The notes below the pieces were generated by a model, which made no database searches, was not told the DNA's origin, and worked only from the letters and a program-made list of their open reading frames with translations. DNA of 64,000 bases from Ruminococcaceae bacterium P7. GTDB lineage: Bacteria > Bacillota > Clostridia > Oscillospirales > Acutalibacteraceae. Both the position numbers and the translations under genes were made by a program. The stretch spans positions 136,441 through 200,440 of the forward strand of contig FMUA01000003.1 of the NCBI GenBank assembly GCA_900100595.1, given 5' to 3'. The first letter of the stretch is position 1, and the number at the start of each line of letters is the position of its first letter. Positions 28,596 to 36,343 of this stretch are shown here, piece after piece.

Positions 28596-29014
28596 TACTG
28601 CTCACCCTCCTCTTTCTTAACGAACTTGCACTTGATGGGGAGCTTGTGTGACGCAAGGCGGAGCGCCTCTCTGGCGGTCGCTTCGTCAACACCCGCAAGC
28701 TCGAACATGATTCTGCCGGGCTTTACGACTGCTACCCAATACTCAACGTTACCTTTACCTTTACCCATACGGGTTTCAGCAGGACGCGCGGTGATCGGCT
28801 TGTCGGGGAAAATCTTGATCCAGACCTTACCGAAACGCTTGCAGTAACGTGTCATTGCGATACGGGCTGCCTCAATCTGGTTTGAGGTAATCCAAGCGGG
28901 CTCACATGCCTGCAGGCCGTACTGACCGTAGGTGATGGTGTTGCCGCGAAGAGCCTTGCCGGTCATTCTGCCGCGGTGTACTCTTCTGTATTTCACTCTC
29001 TTAGGCATTAACAT
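28595..29014 (-). CDS. rplP: Ribosomal protein L16
   Basis: 139 residues, [20 protein letters not shown] start. The first ATG (29014) has AAGGAGG 8 nt upstream. The gene begins inside the last codons of rpsC (14-bp overlap). It organises the A-site tRNA elbow region. Confidence 0.97.
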   Translation of the reverse strand: MLMPKRVKYRRVHRGRMTGKALRGNTITYGQYGLQACEPAWITSNQIEAARIAMTRYCKRFGKVWIKIFPDKPITARPAETRMGKGKGNVEYWVAVVKPGRIMFELAGVDEATAREALRLASHKLPIKCKFVKKEEGEQ

Positions 29015-29711
29015 TTTTTCTGCCTCCTTCTCTGCGCTGACGTCTCTGAGGTCTCTCGGATCTCGCGGGCTTATCCTCGTTCACGTTGAGGATCTCGCCC
29101 TTGTAGAGCCAAACCTTGACGCCAACCTTACCGTAGGTGGTGTTCGCCTCGGCAAAGCCGTAGTCGATGTCGGCACGAAGCGTCTGAAGCGGAATGGTGC
29201 CCTCGTGGTACTGCTCGGAACGCGCGATTTCAGCGCCGCCGAGACGGCCGGAGCACATGATCTTGATACCCTTCGCGCCTCTGCGCATCGCGTTGCCGAT
29301 GCTCTGCTTCATAGCGCGGCGGAAGGAAATTCTCTTTTCGAGCTGAGCGGCAATGCTCTCAGCGGTCAGCTGAGCGTCGAGCTCGGGAGCCTTGACCTCA
29401 ACGATGTTGATGTTGACGGGCTTGCCCAGCATCTTCTCGCACTGCGCCTTGAGCTTCTCGATCTCAGCGCCGCCCTTGCCGATAACCAGACCGGGCTTCG
29501 CGGTGTGGATGCTGATTCTGACTCTCTTGCCGTCTCTCTCGATTTCGATTTTGGAGATACCGAAGTTGTAGAGCTGCTTCTTCAGGGTTTTGCGGAGGTT
29601 GTAGTCCTCAACCAGAGTAGCGCCGAACTCCTTCTTGCCCGCGAACCAGCGGGAATCCCAATCTTTGATAACACCGACACGAAGTCCGTGCGGATTAACT
29701 TTCTGACCCAT
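29001..29711 (-). CDS. rpsC: Ribosomal protein S3
   Basis: 236 residues: [20 protein letters not shown] start, KH domain with [14 protein letters not shown] near 76-89, and a C-terminal lobe followed by a basic tail rich in Arg/Gly ([14 protein letters not shown]). It lines the mRNA entry channel and has helicase activity with S4 and S5. Confidence 0.97.
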   Translation of the reverse strand: MGQKVNPHGLRVGVIKDWDSRWFAGKKEFGATLVEDYNLRKTLKKQLYNFGISKIEIERDGKRVRISIHTAKPGLVIGKGGAEIEKLKAQCEKMLGKPVNINIVEVKAPELDAQLTAESIAAQLEKRISFRRAMKQSIGNAMRRGAKGIKIMCSGRLGGAEIARSEQYHEGTIPLQTLRADIDYGFAEANTTYGKVGVKVWLYKGEILNVNEDKPARSERPQRRQRREGGRKNVNA

Positions 29712-29726
29712 AATCTAAACCTCCCC

Positions 29727-30065
29727 TTAGTCTTCTTTTTCCTTGAGTACGAGGGTGATGTGAGCGGTTCTCTTGTTGATGCGGAACGCTCTGCCCTGAG
29801 CTCTGGGACGAATTCTTTTAAGGATGGGGCCTGCCGTAGCGTTGCACTCCGCAACGTAGAGCGTGGATACATCCATGTCATGGTTGTTCTCAGCATTTGC
29901 CATTGCTGACTTGAGCAGCTTTAAGAGCGGCTCGCAAGCGGCCTTGGGAGTGTGCTTAAGAACAGCTTCCGCGTACTTGACGTCCTTGCCTCTGATGAGG
30001 TCGAGAACAACGCCAACCTTGCGGGGTGAAATACGAACAAACTTCGCAACTGCTTTTGCTTCCAT
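29727..30065 (-). CDS. rplV: Ribosomal protein L22
   Basis: 112 residues. ATG 30065 ([16 protein letters not shown]) is the start, with AAGGAGAG 8 nt upstream; an in-frame TTG two codons earlier is too close to that site. It ends [14 protein letters not shown]. Its loop extends into the exit tunnel. Confidence 0.96.
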   Translation of the reverse strand: MEAKAVAKFVRISPRKVGVVLDLIRGKDVKYAEAVLKHTPKAACEPLLKLLKSAMANAENNHDMDVSTLYVAECNATAGPILKRIRPRAQGRAFRINKRTAHITLVLKEKED

Positions 30066-30085
30066 CTGCAATACTCTCCTTCCGC

Positions 30086-30358
30086 TTATTTGCTAGTCTT
30101 GGAACCGGCGTGACCCTTGAAGGTTCTGGTGGGAGCGAACTCACCGAGCTTGTGACCGACCATATCCTCTGTCACATATACCGGAACGTGCTTGCGGCCG
30201 TCATGAACCGCAAATGTATGACCTACGAACTCGGGGAAAATGGTGGAACTTCTGGACCAGGTCTTGAGAATTCTCTTTTCGCCCTTTTCGTTCATTTCAA
30301 GGACTCTTTTGAGCAGTACAGGCTGAACAAAAGGACCCTTTTTTGTACTTCTACTCAT
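30086..30358 (-). CDS. rpsS: Ribosomal protein S19
   Basis: 90 residues: [22 protein letters not shown] start and [18 protein letters not shown] near 68-85, the family signature. In the 30S head with S13. Complete. Confidence 0.97.
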   Translation of the reverse strand: MSRSTKKGPFVQPVLLKRVLEMNEKGEKRILKTWSRSSTIFPEFVGHTFAVHDGRKHVPVYVTEDMVGHKLGEFAPTRTFKGHAGSKTSK

Positions 30359-30380
30359 AATTTAAGCTCCTTTCTTCGCC

Positions 30381-31214
30381 TTACTTACCGTTTCTTCTGC
30401 GAACGATAAGCTTATCGCTCTGCTTCTTGTGCTTACGTGTCTTGTAACCGAGAGCGGGCTTACCCCAGGGGGTAACAGGGCCGGGACGGCCGACAGGGGA
30501 CTTACCCTCACCACCGCCGTGGGGGTGGTCATTCGGGTTCATAACGGAACCGCGCACGGTGGGACGCCAGCCCATGTTTCTCTTTCTGCCCGCTTTACCG
30601 ATCTTCACGTTGAAGTGGTCGGGGTTGGAAACCTGACCGATGGTCGCCATGCAGGTTTCGGGAACGTTTCTCAGCTCGTTGGAGGGAAGTCTGAGCAGCG
30701 CGTAGCCGTTCTCTCTCGCCATGAGCTGCGCCATGTTGCCGGCGGAACGGGCGAGCTGAGCGCCTCTGCCGGGATAGAGCTCAATGTTGTGTACGAAGGT
30801 ACCAACGGGGATATGGGTGAGCGGAAGCGCGTTACCGATCTTGATATCCGCGTTTTCGCCGGAAACTACTTTGTAGCCGACCTTGAGTCCCTCGGGAGCG
30901 AGGATGTAAGCCTTTTCGCCGTCGGTGTACTCGATCAGAGCGATGAATGCCGAACGGTTGGGATCGTACTCGATGGTCTTTACGATAGCCTCAACATCAA
31001 ACTTGTTGCGCTTGAAGTCGATGATACGGTACTTTCTTCTGTTGCCGCCGCCTCTGTGACGAACGGTGATTCTGCCGTAGCTGTTACGGCCTGCTTTCTT
31101 GTTCAGGGGAGCAAGAAGGCTCTTTTCGGGGGCAACCTTTGAAAGTGATGAATAATCAATAACCGACATGTTTCTTCTGGAGTTAATAGTCGGCTTGTAA
31201 ACTTTAATTGCCAT
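30381..31214 (-). CDS. rplB: Ribosomal protein L2
   Basis: 277 residues: [20 protein letters not shown] start, and the C-terminal [20 protein letters not shown] motif that contains the invariant His near the peptidyl transferase centre. It is preceded by an unusually long 112-nt gap with three perfect hairpins. Confidence 0.97.
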   Translation of the reverse strand: MAIKVYKPTINSRRNMSVIDYSSLSKVAPEKSLLAPLNKKAGRNSYGRITVRHRGGGNRRKYRIIDFKRNKFDVEAIVKTIEYDPNRSAFIALIEYTDGEKAYILAPEGLKVGYKVVSGENADIKIGNALPLTHIPVGTFVHNIELYPGRGAQLARSAGNMAQLMARENGYALLRLPSNELRNVPETCMATIGQVSNPDHFNVKIGKAGRKRNMGWRPTVRGSVMNPNDHPHGGGEGKSPVGRPGPVTPWGKPALGYKTRKHKKQSDKLIVRRRNGK

Positions 31215-31326
31215 TAGTTTTCACTCTCCTCATGATGGTTTTGCGGGAAGTGGCTCTTCCCATAACTACTTGCATCCTGCGCCGCGGTATTCGCGGCGTG
31301 CGAGCAGCCTCGGCCGCTCACGCGGA
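31215..31326 (-). other. Folded 112-nt gap between rplW and rplB
   Basis: Minus strand: GCGTGAGC.../GCTCGCACGC, then CGCCGCG-AATAC-CGCGGCG (31298-31280), then GGGAAG-AGCCA-CTTCCC (31261-31245), ending in the rplB ribosome site. Other gaps here are short, so a regulatory or processing role is likely. No family recognised. Confidence 0.55.
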
Positions 31327-31620
31327 TTACATCATGCCTTCGAAGAATTCGATAGGCTTGCTGTCCTCGGTCAGGGTAATGATGGCCTTCTTCCAGCTCT
31401 TGGTGTAGCCGCCGTTGTTTCTGCCCTGACGGCGGAATCTGCCGCGTACGGAAACGGTGTTGACCTTTGCAACCTTAACCTTGAATACCTCTTCGCAAGC
31501 CTTTGCGATTTCGATCTTGTTAGCGGATTTTGCTACCTCAAAGGTATATACCTTGTTAACAGCGCCGAGCATGCTCTTTTCTGTGATGATCGGGCGTACA
31601 ATAATATCATGAGCAATCAT
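31327..31620 (-). CDS. rplW: Ribosomal protein L23
   Basis: 97 residues: [20 protein letters not shown] start, the classic RPxITEK motif at 9-15, and [26 protein letters not shown] near 60-85. It docks trigger factor and SRP at the tunnel exit. Its ATG overlaps the rplD stop by 4 bp (ATGA type). Confidence 0.97.
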   Translation of the reverse strand: MIAHDIIVRPIITEKSMLGAVNKVYTFEVAKSANKIEIAKACEEVFKVKVAKVNTVSVRGRFRRQGRNNGGYTKSWKKAIITLTEDSKPIEFFEGMM

Positions 31621-32240
31621 GCATATACCTCCTCGATTTTTGCGACCGCATCCTTGGCGATGACGAGCTTGTCAGCGTTGAGAATGTCGTAAACATTCAG
31701 CTCGTTGACCTGAGCGGTCTTGACGCCGGGGATGTTGGAAGCAGATTTGATAACCTTGCTGTCTACCTCGGGAAGAACGACGAGCGCCTTCTTCTCTACG
31801 CCGATGGCGCTGAGCATGGCAGCCATTTTCTTTGTCTTGTATTCATCCATCTTGATGGAGTCGACTACAATGATGCTGCTCTCCTGAGCCTTAGCGGAAA
31901 ACGCGGACTTCATAGCCAGACGTCTTACCTTCTTGTTGACAGTGAATCTGTAACTTCTGGGCTTGGGAGCGAATACGATACCGCCGTGAGTCCACTGGGG
32001 AGCTCTTGTGGAGCCCTGTCTTGCGCGGCCTGTACCCTTCTGTCTCCAGGGCTTTCTGCCGCCGCCGGAAACCTCTGATCTTGTCAGAGCGGACTGTGTG
32101 CCCTGACGCTGAGCCGCGAGGTAGTTGACTACCATCATGTGCATAACAGCGGCGTTGGGCTCAATACCGAATACGGAATCTGCAAGCTCGAGAGTGCCTA
32201 CGTTCTTGCCTTCCATATCTACAACTGTAATACTAGGCAT
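31617..32240 (-). CDS. rplD: Ribosomal protein L4
   Basis: 207 residues: [16 protein letters not shown] start, and the tunnel loop [33 protein letters not shown] segment near 55-82. L4 is the known repressor of the S10 operon in E. coli; whether it binds the rpsJ leader here is open. Confidence 0.97.
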   Translation of the reverse strand: MPSITVVDMEGKNVGTLELADSVFGIEPNAAVMHMMVVNYLAAQRQGTQSALTRSEVSGGGRKPWRQKGTGRARQGSTRAPQWTHGGIVFAPKPRSYRFTVNKKVRRLAMKSAFSAKAQESSIIVVDSIKMDEYKTKKMAAMLSAIGVEKKALVVLPEVDSKVIKSASNIPGVKTAQVNELNVYDILNADKLVIAKDAVAKIEEVYA

Positions 32241-32256
32241 TTATAATCCCCCTTCC

Positions 32257-32889
32257 TTAAGCCTTTACGGAATCTTTGAGTACAACGATTCCCTTGTTGG
32301 GGCCGGGAACGGCGCCCTTGACAGCGATGAGGTTGTTCTCAACGTCAACCTTCACGACTGTGAGGTTCTGAACCGTTACCTGCTCTGCGCCGAGGTGACC
32401 TGCCATCTTCTTGCCCTTCCATACTCTGGAGGGAGAGGAGCAGGCGCCGATGGAACCGCCGTGACGGACGCAGGGGCCTGTACCGTGGGTTTCCTTGAGA
32501 CGGTGGAAATTCCATCTCTTGATAACGCCCGCTGTACCTTTACCCTTGCTCTTTCCTGTGACATCGATCTTGTCACCGGGGGTGAATACGTCTGCCTTGA
32601 TAAGCTGACCGATCTCATAAGCGTCGGTGTCATCAAAGCGGAATTCTTTGAGCGTTTTCTTGGGAGCCACGCCGTTCTTGTCGAAGAAGCCCTTCATGGG
32701 CTTGTTGACCTTGTTGGGCTTGAGGTCGCCGAAGCCCAGCTGAACAGATGCGTAGCCGTCATTTTCAACTGTTTTCTTGGTGGTGACCACACAGGGGCCT
32801 GCCTCGATAACAGTTACGGGAACAACTCTTCCCTTTTCATCGAAAATCTGTGTCATGCCGATTTTCTTGCCGATGATTGCTTTCTGCAT
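32257..32889 (-). CDS. rplC: Ribosomal protein L3
   Basis: 210 residues: [20 protein letters not shown] start and the [32 protein letters not shown] loop that reaches the peptidyl transferase centre. It is separated from rpsJ by 219 nt instead of the usual few bases. Confidence 0.97.
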   Translation of the reverse strand: MQKAIIGKKIGMTQIFDEKGRVVPVTVIEAGPCVVTTKKTVENDGYASVQLGFGDLKPNKVNKPMKGFFDKNGVAPKKTLKEFRFDDTDAYEIGQLIKADVFTPGDKIDVTGKSKGKGTAGVIKRWNFHRLKETHGTGPCVRHGGSIGACSSPSRVWKGKKMAGHLGAEQVTVQNLTVVKVDVENNLIAVKGAVPGPNKGIVVLKDSVKA

Positions 32890-33108
32890 AAGAATGTATC
32901 CTCCTTATAGGTTATTGGTTGGCTGTGCCAACATGACCCTGTCTGCTTGTAGGTTGGTATATTTTGACTAAGCAATGTCACGCTTCGTTGTCCTGCGCTG
33001 TTCCGGAAAAAACTTCCACTCGTCTGACCGCCTGCGACCGTTCTGACGGTCTTGGCGTTCAGTCCTCGCCGGGCGTTATTTCCGGGCTCCGGACCTCAGC
33101 GCTTCCTC
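32890..33108 (-). other. Highly structured 219-nt gap between rpsJ and rplC
   Basis: Minus strand: a closed domain of about 108 nt (33102-32995). Its ends pair as GCGCTG/CAGCGC plus TCCGG/CCGGA, and it encloses smaller hairpins, including GACCGTC-AGAA-type GACCGT/ACGGTC. A further hairpin GTTGGC-ACA-GCCAAC (32932-32918) precedes the rplC ribosome site. No coding frame is convincing. Candidate structured RNA element; no known family recognised. Confidence 0.6.
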
Positions 33109-33420
33109 TTAAAGCTTAATCTCAATATCAACGCCGGCAGGGAGCTCTAAGCTCATAAGAGCCTCGACTGTCTTGTTTGACGGTCTTAAGATGTCGATAA
33201 GACGCTTGTGGGTGCGGATCTCAAACTGCTCACGGCTGTCCTTGTACTTGTGAACAGCGCGCAGAATGGTAACGATCTGCTTCTCTGTGGGAAGGGGCAC
33301 GGGACCTGAAACTCTTGCACCTGTGCGCTTCGCCGTTGCTACGATTCTCTCAGCGCTCTGATCAACGAGCGAGTGATCGTAACCCTTTAATCTTATCCTG
33401 ATCTTTTCCTTGACTGCCAT
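33109..33420 (-). CDS. rpsJ: Ribosomal protein S10
   Basis: 103 residues: [20 protein letters not shown] near the start and [21 protein letters not shown] near 68-88. Also the NusE transcription factor. First gene of the S10-spc-alpha cluster, with GGAGGCGAC before the ATG and a 363-nt leader. Confidence 0.97.
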   Translation of the reverse strand: MAVKEKIRIRLKGYDHSLVDQSAERIVATAKRTGARVSGPVPLPTEKQIVTILRAVHKYKDSREQFEIRTHKRLIDILRPSNKTVEALMSLELPAGVDIEIKL

Positions 33421-33783
33421 ATCGTCGCCTCCTTAAAATTTTGTAGTGCGTTGGTCTGCCGTTTGGGTTATATGGCAAACCCCCGGCACCTGTTTTGCGC
33501 TGAGTGCGTTACTCTCAGCACTTTTAGGCGGGCAATACTTTCAAAGTTTCTGAAACTCTGCCGGGTGTTTCGTCACCCCGCATGAAAAAACCCGATTCAC
33601 TATTCAGTTCATCGGGACCCTCTGAAAGCAAAATGAGCATAGCTATGGCAAAGCAACCCTATCGCCGCAGTATACTCGTGTTTCATTGTAATCGCCCGGT
33701 TTAAAATCGGACATACTCCACGGAAAAACCGGCTGAAAAGCCGCAACCTCCCGCTTCATCGCATATCATTGTGCAGTCACGCA
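33421..33783 (-). promoter_or_regulatory. Leader RNA of the S10 operon with internal terminator
   Basis: 363-nt untranslated leader. In the middle it has an intrinsic terminator: CCCGAT (33616-33611), a 14-nt loop, ATCGGG (33596-33591) and six U's (33590-33585), an attenuator. Upstream lies a CATAGCTATG palindrome inside GGGTTGC...GAGGG pairing; downstream come hairpins GGGTG-ACGAAA-CACCC and GCTGAG-AGTAACGCA-CTCAGC. Clostridia-type S10 leaders have been described; membership is inferred from position and structure. Together with 33784-33952 this accounts for the long gene-less stretch. Confidence 0.7.
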
Positions 33784-33789
33784 GGATTT

Positions 33790-33818
33790 ATTATATACGA
33801 TAGCAAGCCATTTTTCAA
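33790..33818 (-). promoter_or_regulatory. Sigma-A promoter of the S10-spc-alpha cluster
   Basis: Minus strand: -35 TTGAAA, 17-bp spacer, -10 TATAAT. The expected start is near 33783. It is the only strong promoter I see for the 16-kb ribosomal block. Confidence 0.9.
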
Positions 33819-33900
33819 GGTTTTGAGGCGATTTTCCGCCTTTTTCACCGCATAGAACTTTTACAAACAATCAACATTATTTTTGTTTATTTTGCCAATA

Positions 33901-33929
33901 TTGCCAAATTGGGAACTTGGTTTTATAAT
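33901..33929 (+). promoter_or_regulatory. Sigma-A promoter of cobO
   Basis: -35 TTGCCA, 17-bp spacer, -10 TATAAT. TTGCCAA occurs twice in tandem (33892-33898, 33901-33907). The leader is about 18 nt and there is no room for a cobalamin riboswitch. Confidence 0.75.
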
Positions 33930-33952
33930 GGAATCAGGGAGGGGTTATTGCG

Positions 33953-34468
33953 ATGATTCACGTATATTTCGGAGACGGCAAGGGCAAAACGACCGCTGCG
34001 ACGGGCTTGGCGATCCGCGCGGCGGGCAACAATATGAAGGTCATGTTTGTGCAGTTCCTCAAGACCGAGGGCACGGGCGAACGCAGCATACTCAACGCGC
34101 TCGACAGGGTAACGGTGTCCAACTGTCCGCTGGAGCTGAAGTTCACCTACGACATGGACGAGCATGAAAAGCAGCAGACAGCGGCGATGTACCGCAGTAT
34201 TTTTGACCGCAGCGCGGCGATCACGCTGTCGGAGCGGTACGACATGATCGTGCTCGACGAGGTGTTTGACATCATCAACGAGGGCATGCTTGCGGAAGCC
34301 TCGGTATTCGAGTTCATCCGCAACGCGCCGAACAATATTGAAATCGTCATGACGGGGCACAACCCGCCGCAGCGTTTCATTGATGCGGCGGACTACGTGA
34401 CGGAGTTCAAAAAAATCAAGCATCCCTATGACAGAGGCATACAGGGACGCATCGGCATCGAATATTAA
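33953..34468 (+). CDS. cobO: Corrinoid adenosyltransferase, CobO/BtuR type
   Basis: 171 residues. The Walker A GDGKGKTTAATG at 7-18 and the early VYFGDGKGKTTAA block are the CobA/CobO signature. VLDEVFDIINEGML near 100 is the Walker B-like region. It transfers the adenosyl group of ATP to cob(I)alamin or cob(I)yrinic acid diamide to make coenzyme B12. It stands alone, without other cob genes, so salvage of imported corrinoid is likely. GGGAGGGG precedes the ATG. Confidence 0.92.
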   Translation: MIHVYFGDGKGKTTAATGLAIRAAGNNMKVMFVQFLKTEGTGERSILNALDRVTVSNCPLELKFTYDMDEHEKQQTAAMYRSIFDRSAAITLSERYDMIVLDEVFDIINEGMLAEASVFEFIRNAPNNIEIVMTGHNPPQRFIDAADYVTEFKKIKHPYDRGIQGRIGIEY

Positions 34469-34513
34469 GCGGGTGAGAACCCGGCAGGTAAGAACCCGGC
34501 GGGTAAGAACCCG
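34469..34513 (+). repeat. Three tandem 15-bp repeats behind cobO
   Basis: Units GCGGGTGAGAACCCG, GCAGGTAAGAACCCG and GCGGGTAAGAACCCG, exactly 15 bp each, starting at the cobO stop. Each unit is itself a small dyad (CGGGT...ACCCG). Confidence 0.85.
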
Positions 34514-34598
34514 CTGTCAAATTGCGGACTATGGAACGGTTCGGCATCCGACAGCGCGTTTACGCGTCAGATGTTCCGATTCATTCAAAACAAACAGC

Positions 34599-34631
34599 AA
34601 CGGGCTTGCGATGCAAGCCCGTTTCCTTTTT
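34599..34631. terminator. Bidirectional terminator between cobO and the EctB-like gene
   Basis: An 11-bp stem, AACGGGCTTGC with GCAAGCCCGTT, has a GAT loop; the plus strand continues TCCTTTTTAT and the minus strand GCTGTTTGTTTTG. Confidence 0.85.
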
Positions 34632-34641
34632 ATAATAATGA

Positions 34642-35895
34642 TTACGCAAGCGCTTCCTTGACCGCGTCGGCGACGATGCGCAGACCCTTGTTAAGCAGCT
34701 CGTCCTCGATGACCAGCGGCGGCATGATTTTGAACACCGCGCCGTCTCTGCCCGCGCACTCACAGATGAGGTGGTTCTCAAAGCACTTTTCGATGACGAC
34801 CTCCGCCAGCTCGGGATTGATCTTGCCGAAGTCAAGACCCCAGATCAGACCCAGACCTCTCAGCTCAAGGCGGCTGTCAAGCGGCAGCACCTCTTTGGTA
34901 AGGAACGCGCGGACGATCTCACCCTTGCGTTGTGTCTCCGCCTCGACGTTGTTCTCGAGCAGCCAATCAAAGCTCGCCTTACCTGCGACGAAGCTGAGCT
35001 GGTTGCCGCGGAAGGTGCCGTTATGCTCGGCAGGCTTCCAGATATCGAGATCCTCTCTGAGCAGGACGATGGAAAGCGGCATGCCGATACCGCCGATGGA
35101 CTTGGACATCACGACCATGTCGGGCTTGATACCCGCTCTCTCGAAGGAGAAGAAGGTGCCCGTACGGCAGCAGCCGACCTGAATATCGTCGACGATCATC
35201 AGGATATCGTTCTTGTCGCAGAATGCGCGGACGTCGCGGAGAAACTCGTTGGTAAAGGGACGGATACCGCCCTCCGCCTGCGTTGTCTCCATAATCACCG
35301 CGGCAGGCTTGGAAACCGCGGAGTGGTCGTCGTCAAGCAGCGTCTGCATATAGTTGATCACATCAAGTCCCTCGAACATATAGGGAGCGGGAATATGTGT
35401 CACGTCATTGAGCGAAGCGCCGGCGCCGTTTCTCGCGTACATCTCGGAGGTGAGCGAAAGCGCGCCGAGGGTCATGCCGTGGAAGCAGCCCATGAAAGCA
35501 AAGATGTTGCTTCTGCCCGTGTTCTTTCTCGCGAGCTTGATGGCAGCCTCAACGCCGTTGGTGCCTGTCGGTCCGCAGAACTGGATCTTGTAGCTCAGAC
35601 CGCGCGGCTTGATGATCTTCTCCTCGAGCGTCTCGATAAACTCGCGCTTGGGAACGGTGTACATATCCAGCGCGTGGATGATGCCGTCGGTGGCAAGGTA
35701 ATCGATCATCTTCTGCTTGATGTAGGGGTTGTTGTGGCCGTAGTTGACCGCGCCCGCGCCGCAGAAAAAGTCAATGTACTCGGTGCCGTCCTCGTCCTTG
35801 AGGACAGCGCCCTTCGCGTCGGTAAAAACCTTGGGGAAGTGACGGCAATAGGAGCGCACTACGGATTCATACTGTTCAAACGTTTTTGTGTTCAT
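34642..35895 (-). CDS. Class III aminotransferase, EctB-like (diaminobutyrate type)
   Basis: 417 residues. The start is ATG 35895 (MNTKTFEQYESVVRSYCR) with GAGAGGG 9 nt upstream. The opening, AGAVNYGHNNP near 46 and the PLP-lysine block MVVMSKSIGGIGMPLS near 258 closely follow L-2,4-diaminobutyrate:2-oxoglutarate aminotransferase EctB. That enzyme converts aspartate semialdehyde to diaminobutyrate. No ectA or ectC is present, so ectoine synthesis is not supported; a 2,4-diaminobutyrate or related omega-amine product is inferred. It is 31 bp behind the CinA-like gene on the same strand. Some other omega-transaminase role is possible. Confidence 0.85.
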   Translation of the reverse strand: MNTKTFEQYESVVRSYCRHFPKVFTDAKGAVLKDEDGTEYIDFFCGAGAVNYGHNNPYIKQKMIDYLATDGIIHALDMYTVPKREFIETLEEKIIKPRGLSYKIQFCGPTGTNGVEAAIKLARKNTGRSNIFAFMGCFHGMTLGALSLTSEMYARNGAGASLNDVTHIPAPYMFEGLDVINYMQTLLDDDHSAVSKPAAVIMETTQAEGGIRPFTNEFLRDVRAFCDKNDILMIVDDIQVGCCRTGTFFSFERAGIKPDMVVMSKSIGGIGMPLSIVLLREDLDIWKPAEHNGTFRGNQLSFVAGKASFDWLLENNVEAETQRKGEIVRAFLTKEVLPLDSRLELRGLGLIWGLDFGKINPELAEVVIEKCFENHLICECAGRDGAVFKIMPPLVIEDELLNKGLRIVADAVKEALA

Positions 35896-35926
35896 GGCAA
35901 TATACCCTCTCAATCTATATATATTA

Positions 35927-36334
35927 TTATTGTATGGATTTTCTGATAAATTCGCTCAGCCTGCCGCTGAGGAGCCGTTCCAGCTGGTCAGGCTCGTCGG
36001 GCAGCAGCACAAGGAGCATGTCGCCCGCGCGCAGGAGATAACCGTCGTCGCCGTCCTCATTGGGCAGCCGCCTGAGCAAATCGGGCTGACTGCGGGCGGC
36101 GGCATTTGAAAGGATCCTGCTCAGCGAACGGTGGTCGGAAAAGCCCAGACCGCCCGCCACAAAGCATACCCTGCCGCGCTGAAACGCCTCTCTGAGCCTT
36201 TCACCGAGCGACTTGGCGTCGGTGGCAAAGCAGGTTGACGCCATCCGCAGTCCGAGGGACGCGGTACCGCGGCGCAATGCCTTTTCACAGAGGGAGGTTT
36301 TTCGCGCGGAGTAGTAGATAACACTGCAATCCAT
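35927..36334 (-). CDS. Small degenerate CinA/MoCF-like protein
   Basis: 135 residues. CFVAGGLGFSDHRSLSRIL near 56-74 resembles the GGLGPT.DD loop of MogA/CinA molybdopterin-binding folds, and DMLLVLLPDEPDQLERLL near 103-120 resembles the LLPGPP.E segment of CinA. The conserved GPT is altered, so the pocket is probably changed. The gene is 9 bp behind the sortase fusion, whose N-terminus shows the same kind of fold. The assignment is by motif comparison by eye; it could be an unrelated orphan. Confidence 0.55.
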   Translation of the reverse strand: MDCSVIYYSARKTSLCEKALRRGTASLGLRMASTCFATDAKSLGERLREAFQRGRVCFVAGGLGFSDHRSLSRILSNAAARSQPDLLRRLPNEDGDDGYLLRAGDMLLVLLPDEPDQLERLLSGRLSEFIRKSIQ

Positions 36335-36343
36335 GTTCTCCTC

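Noticed and set aside
33850..33952. Cobalamin riboswitch before cobO
   Set aside because: The promoter lies so close to the ATG that the leader is about 18 nt.
34469..34513. Short CRISPR-like array
   Set aside because: Repeats are contiguous without spacers and only 15 bp long; no cas genes.
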